Of a DNA stretch of 64,000 bases, positions 46,836 through 58,400 are shown one piece after another (within the stretch, counting starts at the first letter, position 1; each line of letters begins with the position of its first letter). Under the pieces are notes generated by a model. That model made no database searches and was not told the origin of the DNA. It saw nothing but the letters and a program-made list of their open reading frames with translations. A program made the position numbers and the translations under genes. The DNA comes from Nemania diffusa (taxonomy: Eukaryota; Ascomycota; Sordariomycetes; Xylariales; Xylariaceae), in NCBI GenBank assembly GCA_038501195.1, contig JBBPUQ010000002.1, positions 4,449,501 to 4,513,500 on the forward strand, in the 5' to 3' direction.

Positions 46836-47717
46836 TTATGTCCGGCGATTTTGACTAGCACTCGTAGTCGCGGAACCCGACCCGGACAGAGATATGCCCC
46901 AGTCGAAGCTGACGTTGAAGTTCCACCCCTTCCCGCTCCTGCTGACACTGCCGCCGCCGCGCCGCTCCGCCGCAGCCTGGTTCTGGCTCTGACTTGCCAT
47001 TGCCGTCTGGCCGGCTGCGGGATTAGCGGTCCCGTTGCCGGGCCTCTGGGCCGGGGTTGAGGATGGATTTATTGAGATGGAAAAGGACGAAGACTGCTGC
47101 TGCTGCTGCTGTGGCTGGTCATCGCCGGACTCCTCGGCGGCGTCGAAGAGGACGCGCATCCAGAGACTGCAGTCCAGGCACTGCACCATGAGCACGAGGT
47201 CCTCCTCGTGCTCCTCCAGCTGCGCCTCGGTGAACTGGAAGCCGCGCGCGTTGCCGCACCGGCAGGACCCGAAGTACACCGCCGTGCGCTCGTCGAAGCC
47301 GAGGTCGTCGAGATCCACCGTCTCGACGCCCGTGTGGAAGCGCGTGGACACGGAGTGCTTCTGCTCCGTGGCTGCGGACGAGGCCGAGGTTAGGAGCAGC
47401 TGGCGGTCGTACTCGCGGCGCTGGCGCGCGTCTGAGAGCACGGTGTAGGCATGCTGGATCTGGTCCACTGTGTAAGTGAGCTGAGACGACGAGGATTTGC
47501 CGCTGCTGTTGCTGGATTTGGGTTGTGGTTTGGGTGATGCGGTGGATGAGTCCTGGGGGTTCTTGTCCGGATGGTGCTTGAGGAGCGCTTTGTGGTACCC
47601 CTGTTTAATGGCTTTCTGCTGCGCGGCTGACGCTTGGCCCTCGAGGCGCTTCTGCGTCAGTGAGAGGATCTCGTAGAGCGTTGGCTCCGCTGACGTCCTT
47701 GATAGTGTGGGTGGCAT
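46836..47717 (-). CDS. DPH4: DPH4-type J-domain/CSL zinc protein (diphthamide synthesis)
   Basis: A single exon from ATG 47717, 293 residues. The J domain is at about residues 12-105 (LYEILSLTQ, YHKALLKHHPDKNPQ with the HPD motif, then DQIQHAYTVLSDARQRREYD). A Ser/Lys-rich low-complexity insert lies within it (about 57-80). The CSL zinc finger follows (DDLGFDERTAVYFGSCRCGN, and VQCLDCSLWMRVLF), with Cys-x-Cys and Cys-x2-Cys pairs. DPH4/DJC24 proteins carry iron for Dph1-Dph2 and support diphthamide formation on elongation factor 2. The about 90 residues after the finger (polyQ, Gly/Ser-rich) go beyond the usual family length and look disordered. A CAG-type trinucleotide run encodes QPQQQQQQ. 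Confidence 0.9.
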   Translation of the reverse strand: MPPTLSRTSAEPTLYEILSLTQKRLEGQASAAQQKAIKQGYHKALLKHHPDKNPQDSSTASPKPQPKSSNSSGKSSSSQLTYTVDQIQHAYTVLSDARQRREYDRQLLLTSASSAATEQKHSVSTRFHTGVETVDLDDLGFDERTAVYFGSCRCGNARGFQFTEAQLEEHEEDLVLMVQCLDCSLWMRVLFDAAEESGDDQPQQQQQQSSSFSISINPSSTPAQRPGNGTANPAAGQTAMASQSQNQAAAERRGGGSVSRSGKGWNFNVSFDWGISLSGSGSATTSASQNRRT

Positions 47718-48266
47718 CTGCTTATGTCTGGATATGATTCGCCCGTCGATGTGTATTAATATGGACTGCTGCTATAAGAAAAAGCGAAATTTAAAGGGCG
47801 GACAATAATGGAAAGATCAAGTACGTCAGGGGATGATTTGAAGAGCTGGAGATGCATGTAAGTTGATATCACTTCGCTCTGTGCCCCAGTGAAAACCGGT
47901 TTTTGGACCAACGAAGTTAATTGGCTGAGCGGGTCACGTGCGCACCTTTAGAGCCTTTGGCGTCTGAGATTAGAGTGACCTACATTGGAAAATAGAGGCC
48001 GGCACTAGAATATGCAACATATTTTGAGGCGCAAGAAATATGGCTAAGAAGATTGCTCATCTAGGAAGCAGCCTGAAGTGCTCGCGAGAATCGATTTTTA
48101 GCTCATTAGCTTTCGAGTGATCCACGCAAGGAAAATCGCTAGGGTTGACGCCCGATTTGTCTTAGATATTCTGGTGTAATCGAACACCAGTTGTACATTT
48201 TTATACATAAATTTGTACACATGACTATGTACTCGATTAATAGCAAAAAAGTCGAAGTTCGTTCGT
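47718..48266. other. Intergenic, DPH4 promoter and mL59 3' side
   Basis: About 550 bp. GC falls away from the DPH4 start. A CACGTG-containing site (near 47936) may be a bHLH-type E box. No gene is seen. Confidence 0.5.
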
Positions 48267-48892
48267 CTATCGTGGATACTTGTTCCACCTGCCTCTCCCA
48301 ATCTATAATAAAACATGTTAGCAAGACGAGCAGCCGAGCAGACGTCTGCACTGGGAAGCGTACCCTTCTCCATTCCCGTATAAGCCTGGGCATACCCAGC
48401 ATAGCCACTCTTCTCTTCTCCATCCTGTTTGGCGTGTTAGCATGTGCCTATATCTTGAAAAATCCGTAGTTCCAATAGTCTCTCGAGCTCGGGGCAGACA
48501 ACGTACTTTGCAGCCAACATTCTCTCGTGTAGATGACCCTTGACTCTCTGACCAACACCTGTACCACGCACCCGCAACCCGTGCTCGACTCTGTGCCGTA
48601 TACGCTCTTCCGTGCCCTTGGATGTGAAGGGCAGCAGCTCCTCGACGCCTTCCTCCCGGGCCAGCTTCACGAGCTCGGCCTGGCGCCTCAGCGAGAACTC
48701 GGGGTCGTGCCACTTGCCCGTTACGGGGTGCTTGTGTGGGAGGAAGGGATTGGGTGTCGCGCCGTCCTTTATGGTATTTGTGCGTGTCGAGGCCGGTAGG
48801 ATCCGGTCTGGAGGGTACTTGGCGAAGAAACGCTGGAGTCGTGGATGCAGCTGCTTCGCGAGCTCGACGTAGCGCATATTCAATGCCGCCAT
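48267..48892 (-). CDS. MRPL25: Mitochondrial large ribosomal subunit protein mL59 (MRPL25 family)
   Basis: Three exons, 48892-48507, 48424-48364 and 48302-48267, give 160 residues. Introns are 82 bp (GTACGT/AACAG) and 61 bp (GTACGC/TATAG). Splicing two very short 3' exons (61 and 36 bp) is needed to recover the typical C-terminus: MEKRRVAMLGMPRLIREWRR followed by IGRGRWNKYPR. The N-terminal part reads LAKQLHPRLQRFFAKYPPDR and later NPFLPHKHPVTGKWHDPEFS, characteristic of this family. It is a structural protein of the fungal mitoribosome large subunit. The chosen ATG at 48892 is the first with a plausible context; a second in-frame Met is five codons downstream. Confidence 0.88.
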
Positions 48893-49456
48893 ATTAACTG
48901 TGAGAAACGGTTCGCAGGGTCGCTGGCCACCGTTCGGGAAAGGGAGGTCGGTAGAGAGTGGCTGACAGCGAATGATAAATATTAAATTGAATCGAATCGA
49001 CAAGCTTCAAATCGAGTTCACGGTTCTAATCCGATTAGACAGCGCTAAAATCTTGACGAATGGTACAGTATGTGAAATTAATCAACCAAATATAAATACT
49101 GTGTACATAGATACCTAGGCCCTTCTCATCCCACCTTAACTTGAGATCGTTATTGAGCTGCTAACATACAACATTCTTGTCGCAATTTACAAGTGAATAT
49201 AATCTCAGCAATAAAGATTATATTAATACTACTGCTCTCGGTATATTTGCGCTTTTTTCATCGGCAATGATTTATACTTATGGTGGACCAACCTTTAGAA
49301 GGGTTAGATAACAGGCCCGAATCTTTCAATACTCCTAATTTCACCAGATGTCCTGGGAAAGCCGAAAACTGAAAGCGTCGCATTTATCTCGTGGTATCTA
49401 AGGTATAATTGCCAAATTCCAATTCCGGTTGCTCCAGTCCCATTCCCGGCCTAGTA
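48893..49456. other. Intergenic between mL59 and PRP28
   Basis: About 560 bp, AT-rich, promoter side of mL59 and 3' side of PRP28. No coding or structured feature is seen apart from one ATACCTAGG motif near 49110. Confidence 0.55.
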
Positions 49457-51595
49457 CTACTCAATCTTCTTAAACCCGCCCTTGTTGGGTTTTTGTTGGG
49501 CGGACTCGTGCCTCCGCAACTCCTCGGGCACCTTGGATATTGAGCTCTTAGAGAGCATCTGTCTCAAATCGTATAAAACATCTGCGTCTTCGTTTGCAAG
49601 GAATGTGATAGCCACACCACTCTTTCCCGCACGACCAGTACGACCAATACGATGTGTATAGCTCTCGATGCTTGTGGCCATGTTGAAGTTGACAACGAGA
49701 GATACGTCCGGGACGTCGATACCACGACCCGCTAGATCCGTAGCCACAAGGACCTCGGTACCTCCACTGCGTACCGACGCCAAAGCCTGTTCTCTCTGTT
49801 CTTGGGTCTTGCTTCCGTGCATCGTAACCGTTGAAAGACCCATGTGTTTAATCTCTCGCGCAATGGCATCACAGTTGCGTTTAATGTTGACAAAAACGAT
49901 AATCGGCGCAGCGAATTCCCCAGACGTGAGAATTTCTTGCAAGCGCTTCTTGCGACGATCTTCTCCAGCGACAAATTCAACCCGTTGCTCGACTGTATCA
50001 ACGGCTTCGCCAGCATTACCAATTGTAACAGTAGCTGGCCTACGCAAGTATTTCTTGGCAATTTTTTCAACGGCCGTCGGCATCGTAGCCGTGTACATCA
50101 TTGTTTGTCGGTAACGGTCCTTGCCTCCAACGGGTCGGCTCATGAGCTGGGCATTCTCCGCAGCCTCGCTATCTGGCTTCTCGTTAGTCACAGGGAGCGC
50201 ATCCAGAATCTTGTTAACAGGTTCCTCGAAACCCATGTCAATCATTCGATCAGCCTCATCCATGATAATGTAGCAACATTGCGATAAGACAAGTAGTCGC
50301 CGCTCGATGCAGTCAACTAGACGACCTGGGGTGGCGACAATAATTTCGGCACCATTTCGAAGCGCAAATGCCTGTTCCTCTAACGAGTGACCACCTACAA
50401 GACTGACAACAGTAAAGCCTAGCGGTTCCGCAAATTTCTTGGCTTCCGTCTCGATCTGCTGGACCAGTTCTCGAGTAGGCGCAATGATGAGTGAGTATGG
50501 TCCATCGTTTTTCGTGATCTCATCCAACGGTGGCAAATCAGATATATAGACCAGTAAGGGCAGGAGAAAAGCAGCTGTCTTTCCCGAACCCGTGACAGCT
50601 ACACCGATAAGATCTCGGGCCTGCAGAGCGATGGGAATCGCAGCGCGCTGAACAGGAGTCGGCTCCTCATAACCGACTTTGGCGACAATCTCGAGCAACC
50701 TCCGAGGTAAGCCAGATTCCCTCCAATTACGCATGGGATTTGGTAGGAGACCGCCTTTGGTAGAGATACCAAAGTCCTCTTTAAATATTCGCCAGTCCCT
50801 CTCACGCATATCCTCTAGCTTCTTCTCCGACCAGTGCTTTCCAAAGGTATTTCGATTCGCCCGTTCCTTCGCTCGCAGTGCCATTTCAAGCAACTGTTCT
50901 GCTCGTTCCCTGCCTGTTTCTGGATCACCAGCTATAATAAATTTGGCACGTTTTATGTCCTCTGGCTCGACCAGGCCCTGGTATCTGGAGAGAAGGCCAC
51001 CGTCCTTGATAGAGAGTGACATCTGATCAGAATGGATGAGCGCGTCTCCTTGGCTCGTATCGTCGTGCGCGTCCCAGTCGAAATTGAATTTATCCCTGTG
51101 TCTTCTGGACTTTTTCTTTGCAGAGAAAGTCGATTGGTTTAACTCCGGACCCATGTATCTCGCTCGGATCTGGGCAGATTCATCTTCGTCGGGTGCTCTT
51201 CTCTTCTGCCCGGCGGTTTTGGTTTCGTGGGATGTCTTGGGTTTCTCGTTTTCGTTACTGTGTTTACCGTGTCGCATGGCCCTCGGGCCTGTAGGTACGG
51301 CATGTTGGGCGTCGCGGTGTGGTACGTCGTTACGGCTAGTAGTCCATGTGTTCCGTTTTTCGGCTGCTTGTCGCATGCGCCTTTCTTCTTCCTCCTTCTG
51401 CTTCTGCTCCTGGGCGCGACGCTCTCTCTCGGCCTTTGGAATGAATCGGGGTTTCGCCGCAGCCGCGTCAGCAGCTTTCTTTGCTCGTAGAATCTCCTCG
51501 ATATCTAAAGGTTGTTTTTTCTTTTGGCCATTGGCGCCGTTGGTCGTGGCTCCTCCACCATTAACAGTTGATCCAGACCGCGGCTGCATTCCCAT
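49457..51595 (-). CDS. PRP28: Pre-mRNA splicing DEAD-box RNA helicase PRP28
   Basis: A single exon of 712 codons from ATG 51595. The N-terminal about 190 residues are charged and helical (RFIPKAERERRAQEQKQKEE), as in other fungal Prp28 proteins. The DEAD core has Q-motif FEDFGISTKGG-type sequence and GYEEPTPVQ, motif I VTGSGKT (about residue 333), PTRELVQQ, TPGRL, motif II DEAD followed by RMIDMGF (about 448), motif III as TAT (YTATMP), motif V ATDLAGRGIDV and motif VI HRIGRTGRAG (about 651). An insertion around PVTNEKPDSEAAENAQLMSR after the DEAD motif is typical of Prp28. It drives the U1-to-U6 exchange at the 5' splice site during spliceosome activation in the nucleus. TAT in place of SAT also occurs in this family. 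Confidence 0.96.
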   Translation of the reverse strand: MGMQPRSGSTVNGGGATTNGANGQKKKQPLDIEEILRAKKAADAAAAKPRFIPKAERERRAQEQKQKEEEERRMRQAAEKRNTWTTSRNDVPHRDAQHAVPTGPRAMRHGKHSNENEKPKTSHETKTAGQKRRAPDEDESAQIRARYMGPELNQSTFSAKKKSRRHRDKFNFDWDAHDDTSQGDALIHSDQMSLSIKDGGLLSRYQGLVEPEDIKRAKFIIAGDPETGRERAEQLLEMALRAKERANRNTFGKHWSEKKLEDMRERDWRIFKEDFGISTKGGLLPNPMRNWRESGLPRRLLEIVAKVGYEEPTPVQRAAIPIALQARDLIGVAVTGSGKTAAFLLPLLVYISDLPPLDEITKNDGPYSLIIAPTRELVQQIETEAKKFAEPLGFTVVSLVGGHSLEEQAFALRNGAEIIVATPGRLVDCIERRLLVLSQCCYIIMDEADRMIDMGFEEPVNKILDALPVTNEKPDSEAAENAQLMSRPVGGKDRYRQTMMYTATMPTAVEKIAKKYLRRPATVTIGNAGEAVDTVEQRVEFVAGEDRRKKRLQEILTSGEFAAPIIVFVNIKRNCDAIAREIKHMGLSTVTMHGSKTQEQREQALASVRSGGTEVLVATDLAGRGIDVPDVSLVVNFNMATSIESYTHRIGRTGRAGKSGVAITFLANEDADVLYDLRQMLSKSSISKVPEELRRHESAQQKPNKGGFKKIE

Positions 51596-53720
51596 TGTGT
51601 AGGCCTGATCTTAGATAACTCAACACACAGTTTAGAGATGATAATTTAGAGATGTAGATGGATAGATTGCAAGGCGCAACTTGAAATACCTAGCTAGCAC
51701 TAAGGTATTACCAGGTAGTGTTGCATGAGTGGGTACGGTTCCAAAATCTGGCCAATCGGAAATTTTACTTTAAGTCAAGGAAATCATGTACATATGTACT
51801 CTGAACCGTGCAACTCTGTGACTACTTCAGAAGTTAAACAGATCTTTTCAACGTAATCAAAATATTGTTATATTATTTACCTAGGTAAACAGTCTTGGGC
51901 AAAAATTAGATCATCCGTACTAATTGCTTAGTAGCAGGAAGCCGTCGGGCTTGAGCTCTTGAATAGAGAAGAGACTGACTGCAACAGGTAGTGTTTCTAC
52001 TGGATACCGCCGTGTAAATCAAGAATTATCTACTTAGTTTTGAGTTCTTTAGCTCTACCTGAAACCCATGAATCCGCGTACATATTGTCATACAGAGGAC
52101 TTGAAATGGGCTATGGCGATGATAATCCGTTCCTTGAACTACGAATGTGCGTAATGGTAAACTTGACAACAGGAGACCAGTCCATCCTTATTACTCATCT
52201 TGGCTAATGACGCCTAGACGAGTACACTTGATCTGCGAGGCCAACTTACTACCAGTGATAAATCGTGAGACGGTATCTTATTACGGCCCATACCTCTCTC
52301 TCTCTCTCTCTGCTTCGATTGACCAACTGTTTTACTACTCTGTAGGCTTGTGCGTACATTGTACATACCCCATCAATACCACACTTCCGCCACTAGTCCA
52401 CAAGCATCTTAACACAGCTTCTAGCGTTGACCTTTCTGCCCACTTTATAACAGTTATTACCCATGCGTATGTACATCCAAAGTACATATAGTTACTTAAC
52501 CTTATGAAGCATGCATTTTCTTAACGTGAACATTGAATAGAAATACTATTATTCTGTACGCACCTTACGTATATACCTACCCACTATGAATCGACTCCAT
52601 AACACCGTACAAACCCTGTCCATCCGCAAGGACGGCGTATATACATACCTAGGATATTAGAAACTCAATTCATATTATACAGGGACTTCAAGGTTCCGGT
52701 ATTTTTATCATCATAGTCCTAGAATTCCATAAATAATGAATAAGACACTAGATTTTGCAACGAAAGTTGGTGGTAAATAATCGAGGTTTGCAAGTGAGAC
52801 TTTCAAATGAGGCTTGCTTTATACGTACCTACATATGTAGTACTACATATACTAAACGAATGTAACATCAACAAAATAGACGAAATATTGGTGCCGGGAA
52901 GGAAGGAAAAGCCATTCACGCCTGAGCGCGCCATCAAAATGACGCCAAAGTACTGGTTCTAGGTTTTTACCACTTGCAAGGATGTACTTAAGGCTTAGCG
53001 CGCTCGCCGCTTTTGCTCGCCCTCTGCTCGCCCTATGGTTAGTCAGATAGCGACATGTCCATACTGCGACTACATTTATGTACATGTTAACGTTTCTAGT
53101 TATATAATCATATATACACGCATTGTAAAAATTACAGAAAACATTAGGTAATAACTTTACCGCTTATTTACAACAAGTTCGAGTAACAAATATTTAATCT
53201 ATAAATAGCTAGATATACATAAATGTAAAAGGATATTGTTTTAGTTTTATGTACCGACTTACTATTCTTACTTTCCTAATACATATACGAAGTTAAAGAA
53301 AGCAGCTAGAAAACTAGAAGATTGCGAGCCGTCAGGCTCAACTAGAACGCATACACCCTAACAGGGGGGAGGTCCCAAACCTCAACTCACGCTTTATGAC
53401 TACACTAGAGATATTCGCCAGCGGAGAGCACGCCGATCAAGGCATTTGGAGGCTGTAGAGGGTGTTAAAAATAAAGATGTTGGCGACGAAGGTGTGGAAA
53501 CGAAAGGGGCTACCCCTCATAGAGGCTTCCATGTGTTATTCCATCTCTTCAACACCTATTTCCAACTTGATATTATCCAACACCAGAATAAATCATGCAT
53601 TACTAACTTCGAGGCAAGAATAATTGGCGCTCCGACGCTAGCAAAACACTCCTCTGTCCTGTAGTGGGCCAAGATGTATTAGAACTCAAGAAACTACTCA
53701 CTTAGTCGCTCCCGTAGAAT
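51596..53720. other. Gene-poor AT-rich region, 2.1 kb
   Basis: There is no supported gene. It contains a CT microsatellite at 52294-52311 and TAGGTA/TACCTA motifs (about 51690-51715, 51885 and 52580-52655). Frames at 52147-52491 (+), 52852-53085 (-) and 53446-53664 (+) show no domain. I looked here on the minus strand for the missing C-lobe of the truncated Aurora kinase and did not find a catalytic loop or an APE motif. Confidence 0.55.
52294..52311. repeat. CT dinucleotide microsatellite
   Basis: About nine CT units in non-coding DNA. It is similar to the TC run at 34283-34301. Confidence 0.8.
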
Positions 53721-54320
53721 CTAATTATGTTCTATTTCTAACATTGGATGCGTTATACCTGCGAGAAAAATCCGGTTGGAGTCATGGAAATAGCCATATA
53801 ATTTGAGTATATTAGGGTGGCGTAGATTGCTTTGAATTTCCATCTCCCGCCGAACTTGTACTTCGACACGGGTATGCTGCAATTCTTTCTTGTATAACAC
53901 CTTTAGTGCGCAGATGAGCTTGTGCTCACGCTCGCGCGCTAAGTATACACGGCCAAATTTACCCTTGCCGAGGGGTTTACCGATTTCGAACATCCCCAAG
54001 TGAAACGCCTTTACCGCCGGCTGCGTGACAAGAGCAGCCGGTGTACGGTCCTTTTTAGACGTTTCGTTCGACCTTTCCGTGTTAACACGACTCTTTGTGC
54101 GCGCCGTTGTCTCGATTACTCTTTGGCGAGCTGGTACCGCTGATGCATTCTGTAATTAATTTTGGAGAGCGACTCTCAGTAGGTTTAGCCGACCTGAACT
54201 CTAGATGAGTGAAGTATTGAGGTAGCTCTGATCTATGTGGAGAAATAAGTAGGTTAATATTGCTGAAATATTGCATCCTTAACTAATAGTTTTTACCTTC
54301 GACGACTTCCCGTTTCCCAT
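53721..54320 (-). pseudogene. 3'-truncated Aurora/Ipl1-type kinase (N-lobe only)
   Basis: The model has short exons 54320-54297 (MGNGKSSK) and 54232-54194, then 54149-53721. The second intron would be only 44 bp with a weak donor, so the 5' part is tentative. The last exon reads through [38 protein letters not shown] and [19 protein letters not shown], then [12 protein letters not shown]. This is an Aurora N-lobe with glycine loop, catalytic Lys and C-helix Glu intact. Just where the hinge should follow, the frame passes into an unrelated tail and stops. No catalytic loop, DFG or APE sequence was found in the next about 1.1 kb. It cannot be a working kinase as seen. It may be a partial duplicate, a broken gene, or an N-lobe-only protein. 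Confidence 0.7.
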
Positions 54321-55477
54321 TCTCCTTGTTAATCGATAGGTTCTCTAACTAGGTTTCGAGATGGTGAGTTGCCATGGTTGCAAGTATTTTCATTTAGAGG
54401 AAGGCGAGAATAGAAATAAATTATTAATGATTGACTACGGTAAGTAAGCATTGAAAAGTGGTTAGGTTATTGGAAAATCCGAGTTGACTTGAATTCTGAT
54501 CTATGTAGATGCTGTTGCGGAGGTGATCTGTGGCAGTTGGTCCCACTGAGTGGAGTATTCTTGTATGTCCTAGCCGCTAGCCCGTGTGTCAAAGTAGGTA
54601 GGTACCTTGTGCAAATCATAAAAAGATGGTAACGGTATACCTTGAGATAGATATATGCGGATTAAGTTTTCGCGGCTTAATAAGCTTGCGGCGAGCTACG
54701 AGACGAATAATGTTATGGTTATCAAGTTTCTATAGACTATCTAGTCGGCTTCTAGATATGCTGGGGTTACCTCTGTGTATATATTCAAGAGGGCAAAATA
54801 TGAGAAGATGAATAATCGGCTAGTAGCAAGCAACTTGAGCTTATTTGTCTCTGCTCTGAACAACATTATTGTGGACTAAGAAGTTTGTGGATCTACGCAT
54901 AGGTATGACTGAGCAAGGATATTGCTCCGTACTTATCAGTCAAGTTTGTTCATTTGGCTTGTGCAAAAGCGGGCTCTGCACAGGGCTGGATCGGCCTAAA
55001 AGCGGCATGGTTTATCTACTTATGTAGGTGAAGCTTCCATTTCGAATTCAGCACGGTAAAACAGGTAGGTACTGCAGAGTAACTTCTGTATGCCGTTTCT
55101 TATCATGCAACGCTAGACCCGATGAGACGATACAAGCGCATCCTTAGCGCCATCCAAAACTTTAGACCAAAGCAAGACTCGAGGCCGCAGACGATGTCAG
55201 AGAAACTAGCACCCACAATAACACGGATTCTGCCTGCACCTTTCTGATTCCCAAGCAGCGGCTGCCGCCACATGACTGCACGGATAGCGACTCCTCCCAA
55301 CTGCCCCTCCTATTACCCCTCCATTTGTGTATAGTACGACATCCCTAGCCCTGTGAATACCCTGCCAAACACTGTACATACGGTGCCATTACCGACCTGC
55401 CTCCTAGAGTTCCTGCATTGTATACCACTGTACCTGTTTGTATTATACTACCTAGACTGTCCTTTCCCAGTGCGCCC
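54321..55477. other. Divergent intergenic region, Aurora fragment / aminopeptidase
   Basis: About 1.16 kb. The left part is AT-rich with TAGGTA motifs (54596-54604 and 55065). The right part becomes C/T-rich toward the aminopeptidase start, consistent with its promoter and leader. No gene is seen. Confidence 0.55.
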
Positions 55478-58400
55478 ATGTCTCTTCGTGCTCTCACCCG
55501 AAACGAGTCTCTCTTTCGAGTTTCCCCTCTCACTAATAGAGTCCGCTTACGACACCATACACGCCTACAACCTGTACATGTCTGCCAGCGGCTAGAGAAT
55601 CACCAATTCAGCGGCATTCGTCTTAGGTAAGTTCAGCCTCGACTCCGGCGGTGAGGTGGTTCAGGTTAGGTCATGCCATACCCAGCTAACGTGCCATGCT
55701 ATATTCAGTTCCGTTCTTCGAGCCACGCCAAGCACCTCCTCTCTCTCACTTCTCACACCGTCTTCAGCCCCCCCAAGAGCTCTAAGAGTATCTCCTATAA
55801 AGCTCTCTCGGCCGTCTACCTCCCCTTCAGCAGCTTTCGTCCGGCATTGCTCCTATAGAAGACACAACATGTGCAGATTAGCAGGTGACACCGAGCACTT
55901 TGGCGGCGCCAAACCTGATCCCACTGCGGATCGCGAGCTGCTGCCCACCAATGTGATCCCCCGGCACTACGACGTCACTCTCGAGCCTGACTTCCAGAAG
56001 TTTACCTTTGAGGGCAAGGTTGTGATCGATTTTGACGTACAAGAAGACACGGAGTCTATCTCCCTCCATACTATCGAGATCGATATCCACAGCGCTCATA
56101 TCAAGTCCGGGGACACGGTTGTCACATCCTCTTCAGCTATCACCTACGACGAAGCAACCCAAGTGTCTAAGATTAACCTCAAGGATGCTATTCCTAAGGG
56201 CAAAACTCAGCTTGAGATCAAGTTCACGGGCCAACTTAACGACTCAATGGCCGGCTTCTACCGTTCTTCGTATAAGAAGCCCGATGGCTCTGAGGGTATT
56301 CTTGCTACGACGCAGATGGAGGCCAATGACTGCCGAAGAGCTTTCCCATGTTTTGACGAGCCTCTCCACAAGGCTAATTTCACCGTCACTCTCATTGCAG
56401 ACAAGCATCTAACGTGCCTGAGTAACATGGATGTTGCTTCTGAAACCGAGGTGTCATCTAAAATCAGCGGAACGACAAAGAAAGCAGTAAAATTTCACCC
56501 AACCCCACTTATGTCTACATACTTAGTTGCCTTCATCGTGGGCGAGCTCAATTATATTGAGACCAAGAACTTCCGGGTGCCCATCCGTGTGTATGCGCCT
56601 CCGAGCTCAAACATTGAGCATGGGCGCTTTTCTCTTGAACTAGCTGCGCGGACGTTGGAGTACTACGAGAAGATATTTGACGCTGACTTCCCCTTGCCTA
56701 AGATGGATATGGTTGCCATTCCGGACTTTGCTGCTGGTGCTATGGAAAACTGGGGGTTGATCACTTATCGAGTTGTGGATCTCATGCTGGACGAAACGGC
56801 CAGTGGTGCTGCTATGAAGGAGCGAGTTGCTGAGGTCGTTCAGCATGAGTTAGCTCATCAGTGGTTTGGAAACCTAGTGACCATGGACTGGTGGGAGGGT
56901 TTGTGGCTAAATGAAGGTTTTGCGACGCTCATGAGTTGGCTAAGTATGTTGATCTCTCTAAATCTACGCTTTATATGGACATACGGGGCTAACGGTCTGC
57001 GTAGGCTGTAATCACTTTTATCCTGAATGGAAAGTTTGGGAAAACTACGTCGCAGACAACCTCCAGAGTGCTCTAGGCCTAGATTCACTGAGGAGTAGTC
57101 ATCCTATCGAGGTACCAGTTAAGCGTGCCAACGAGGTTGACCAGATTTTCGACGCCATCTCCTATTCCAAGGGTTCATGCGTTCTGCGCATGATCTCGAC
57201 GTATTTAGGCGAGGATGTTTTCCTAGAAGGTGTTCGGCGGTATATCAAGAAGCACGCTTATGGTAACACGCAAACGGACGATCTATGGGCCGCCCTCGAA
57301 GACGCGAGTGGCAAACCTGTCAGGGAGATAATGTCGATATGGACTAAAAACGTTGGCTTCCCAGTCGTCCAAGTTACGGAGAACACGGCAGAGAACTCGA
57401 TTATTGTAAAACAGAACCGATTCCTGAGGACTGGTGACACGAAACCGGAAGAGGACAAAGTTCTATACCCGGTCTTCCTTGGGCTTCGAACCAAGAAAGG
57501 CGTTGATGAGTCGTTAACTTTGACAGAGAGAGAAGGCGTTTACAAACTTCCAGACCTAGACTTCTTCAAATTGAATGCGAACCACACCAGCATTTATAGA
57601 ACCTCTTACAGCCCAGAGCGACTTACAAAGCTAGGTCAATCTGCTAAGGAGGGGAAGCTGACAGTTGAAGACCGCGCTGGTATGATCGCTGATGCTGGTG
57701 CCCTCGCGGTTTCGGGTTACCAAAAGACATCAGGAGTGCTTAATCTCCTAAAAGGATTTGATACAGAAGAATCATTCGTTGTATGGAGCGAGATTATCGC
57801 TCGAGTTGCCACCGTCCAATCAGCATGGATCTTCGAGGATCAGGCAGTCAAAGATGGGCTTGAAGCGTTTGTCAAGGAACTAGTCAGTGAGAGAGCTCAT
57901 AAGCTAGGTTGGACATTCTCAGACAAAGACGGACATGTTGAGCAACAATTTAAAGCAATGCTCTTTGGAGCCGCCGGTATGGCGGGAGATGAGGAGATCA
58001 TTGCAGCAGCTAAGGGCATGTTTGCCAAATACAAGGCTGGTGATAAGTCAGCTATTCACCCTAACATTCGAGGTAGCGTTTTTAGCATTGCGCTCAAATA
58101 TGGCGGAAAAGAAGAGGTAAGCTTGCTCGCATCTGATAGCCTGACAGTTAAGCTAAAATTAGAACAGTACGAAGCTATTATGGACATATTTCGTGGGTCT
58201 CATAACACGGATGAACGTAACACTGCTCTACGCTGTATTGGCCGTGCCAAGGATCCCGAGCTCATTCAACGAACCCTGGATTTCACTTTGAGTAACGAGG
58301 TCAAAAGCCAGGATATATATCTCCCAGCTAGTGGTCTTCGTAGCCATGCCGAGGGCGTAGAGGCTCTGTTCAGCTGGCTGAACGAGAAATGGCCTGAGAT

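Noticed and set aside
53335..53375. Single CACCCTAAC unit resembling telomeric repeat near 53.35 kb
   Set aside because: Only one unit; not an interstitial telomere array.
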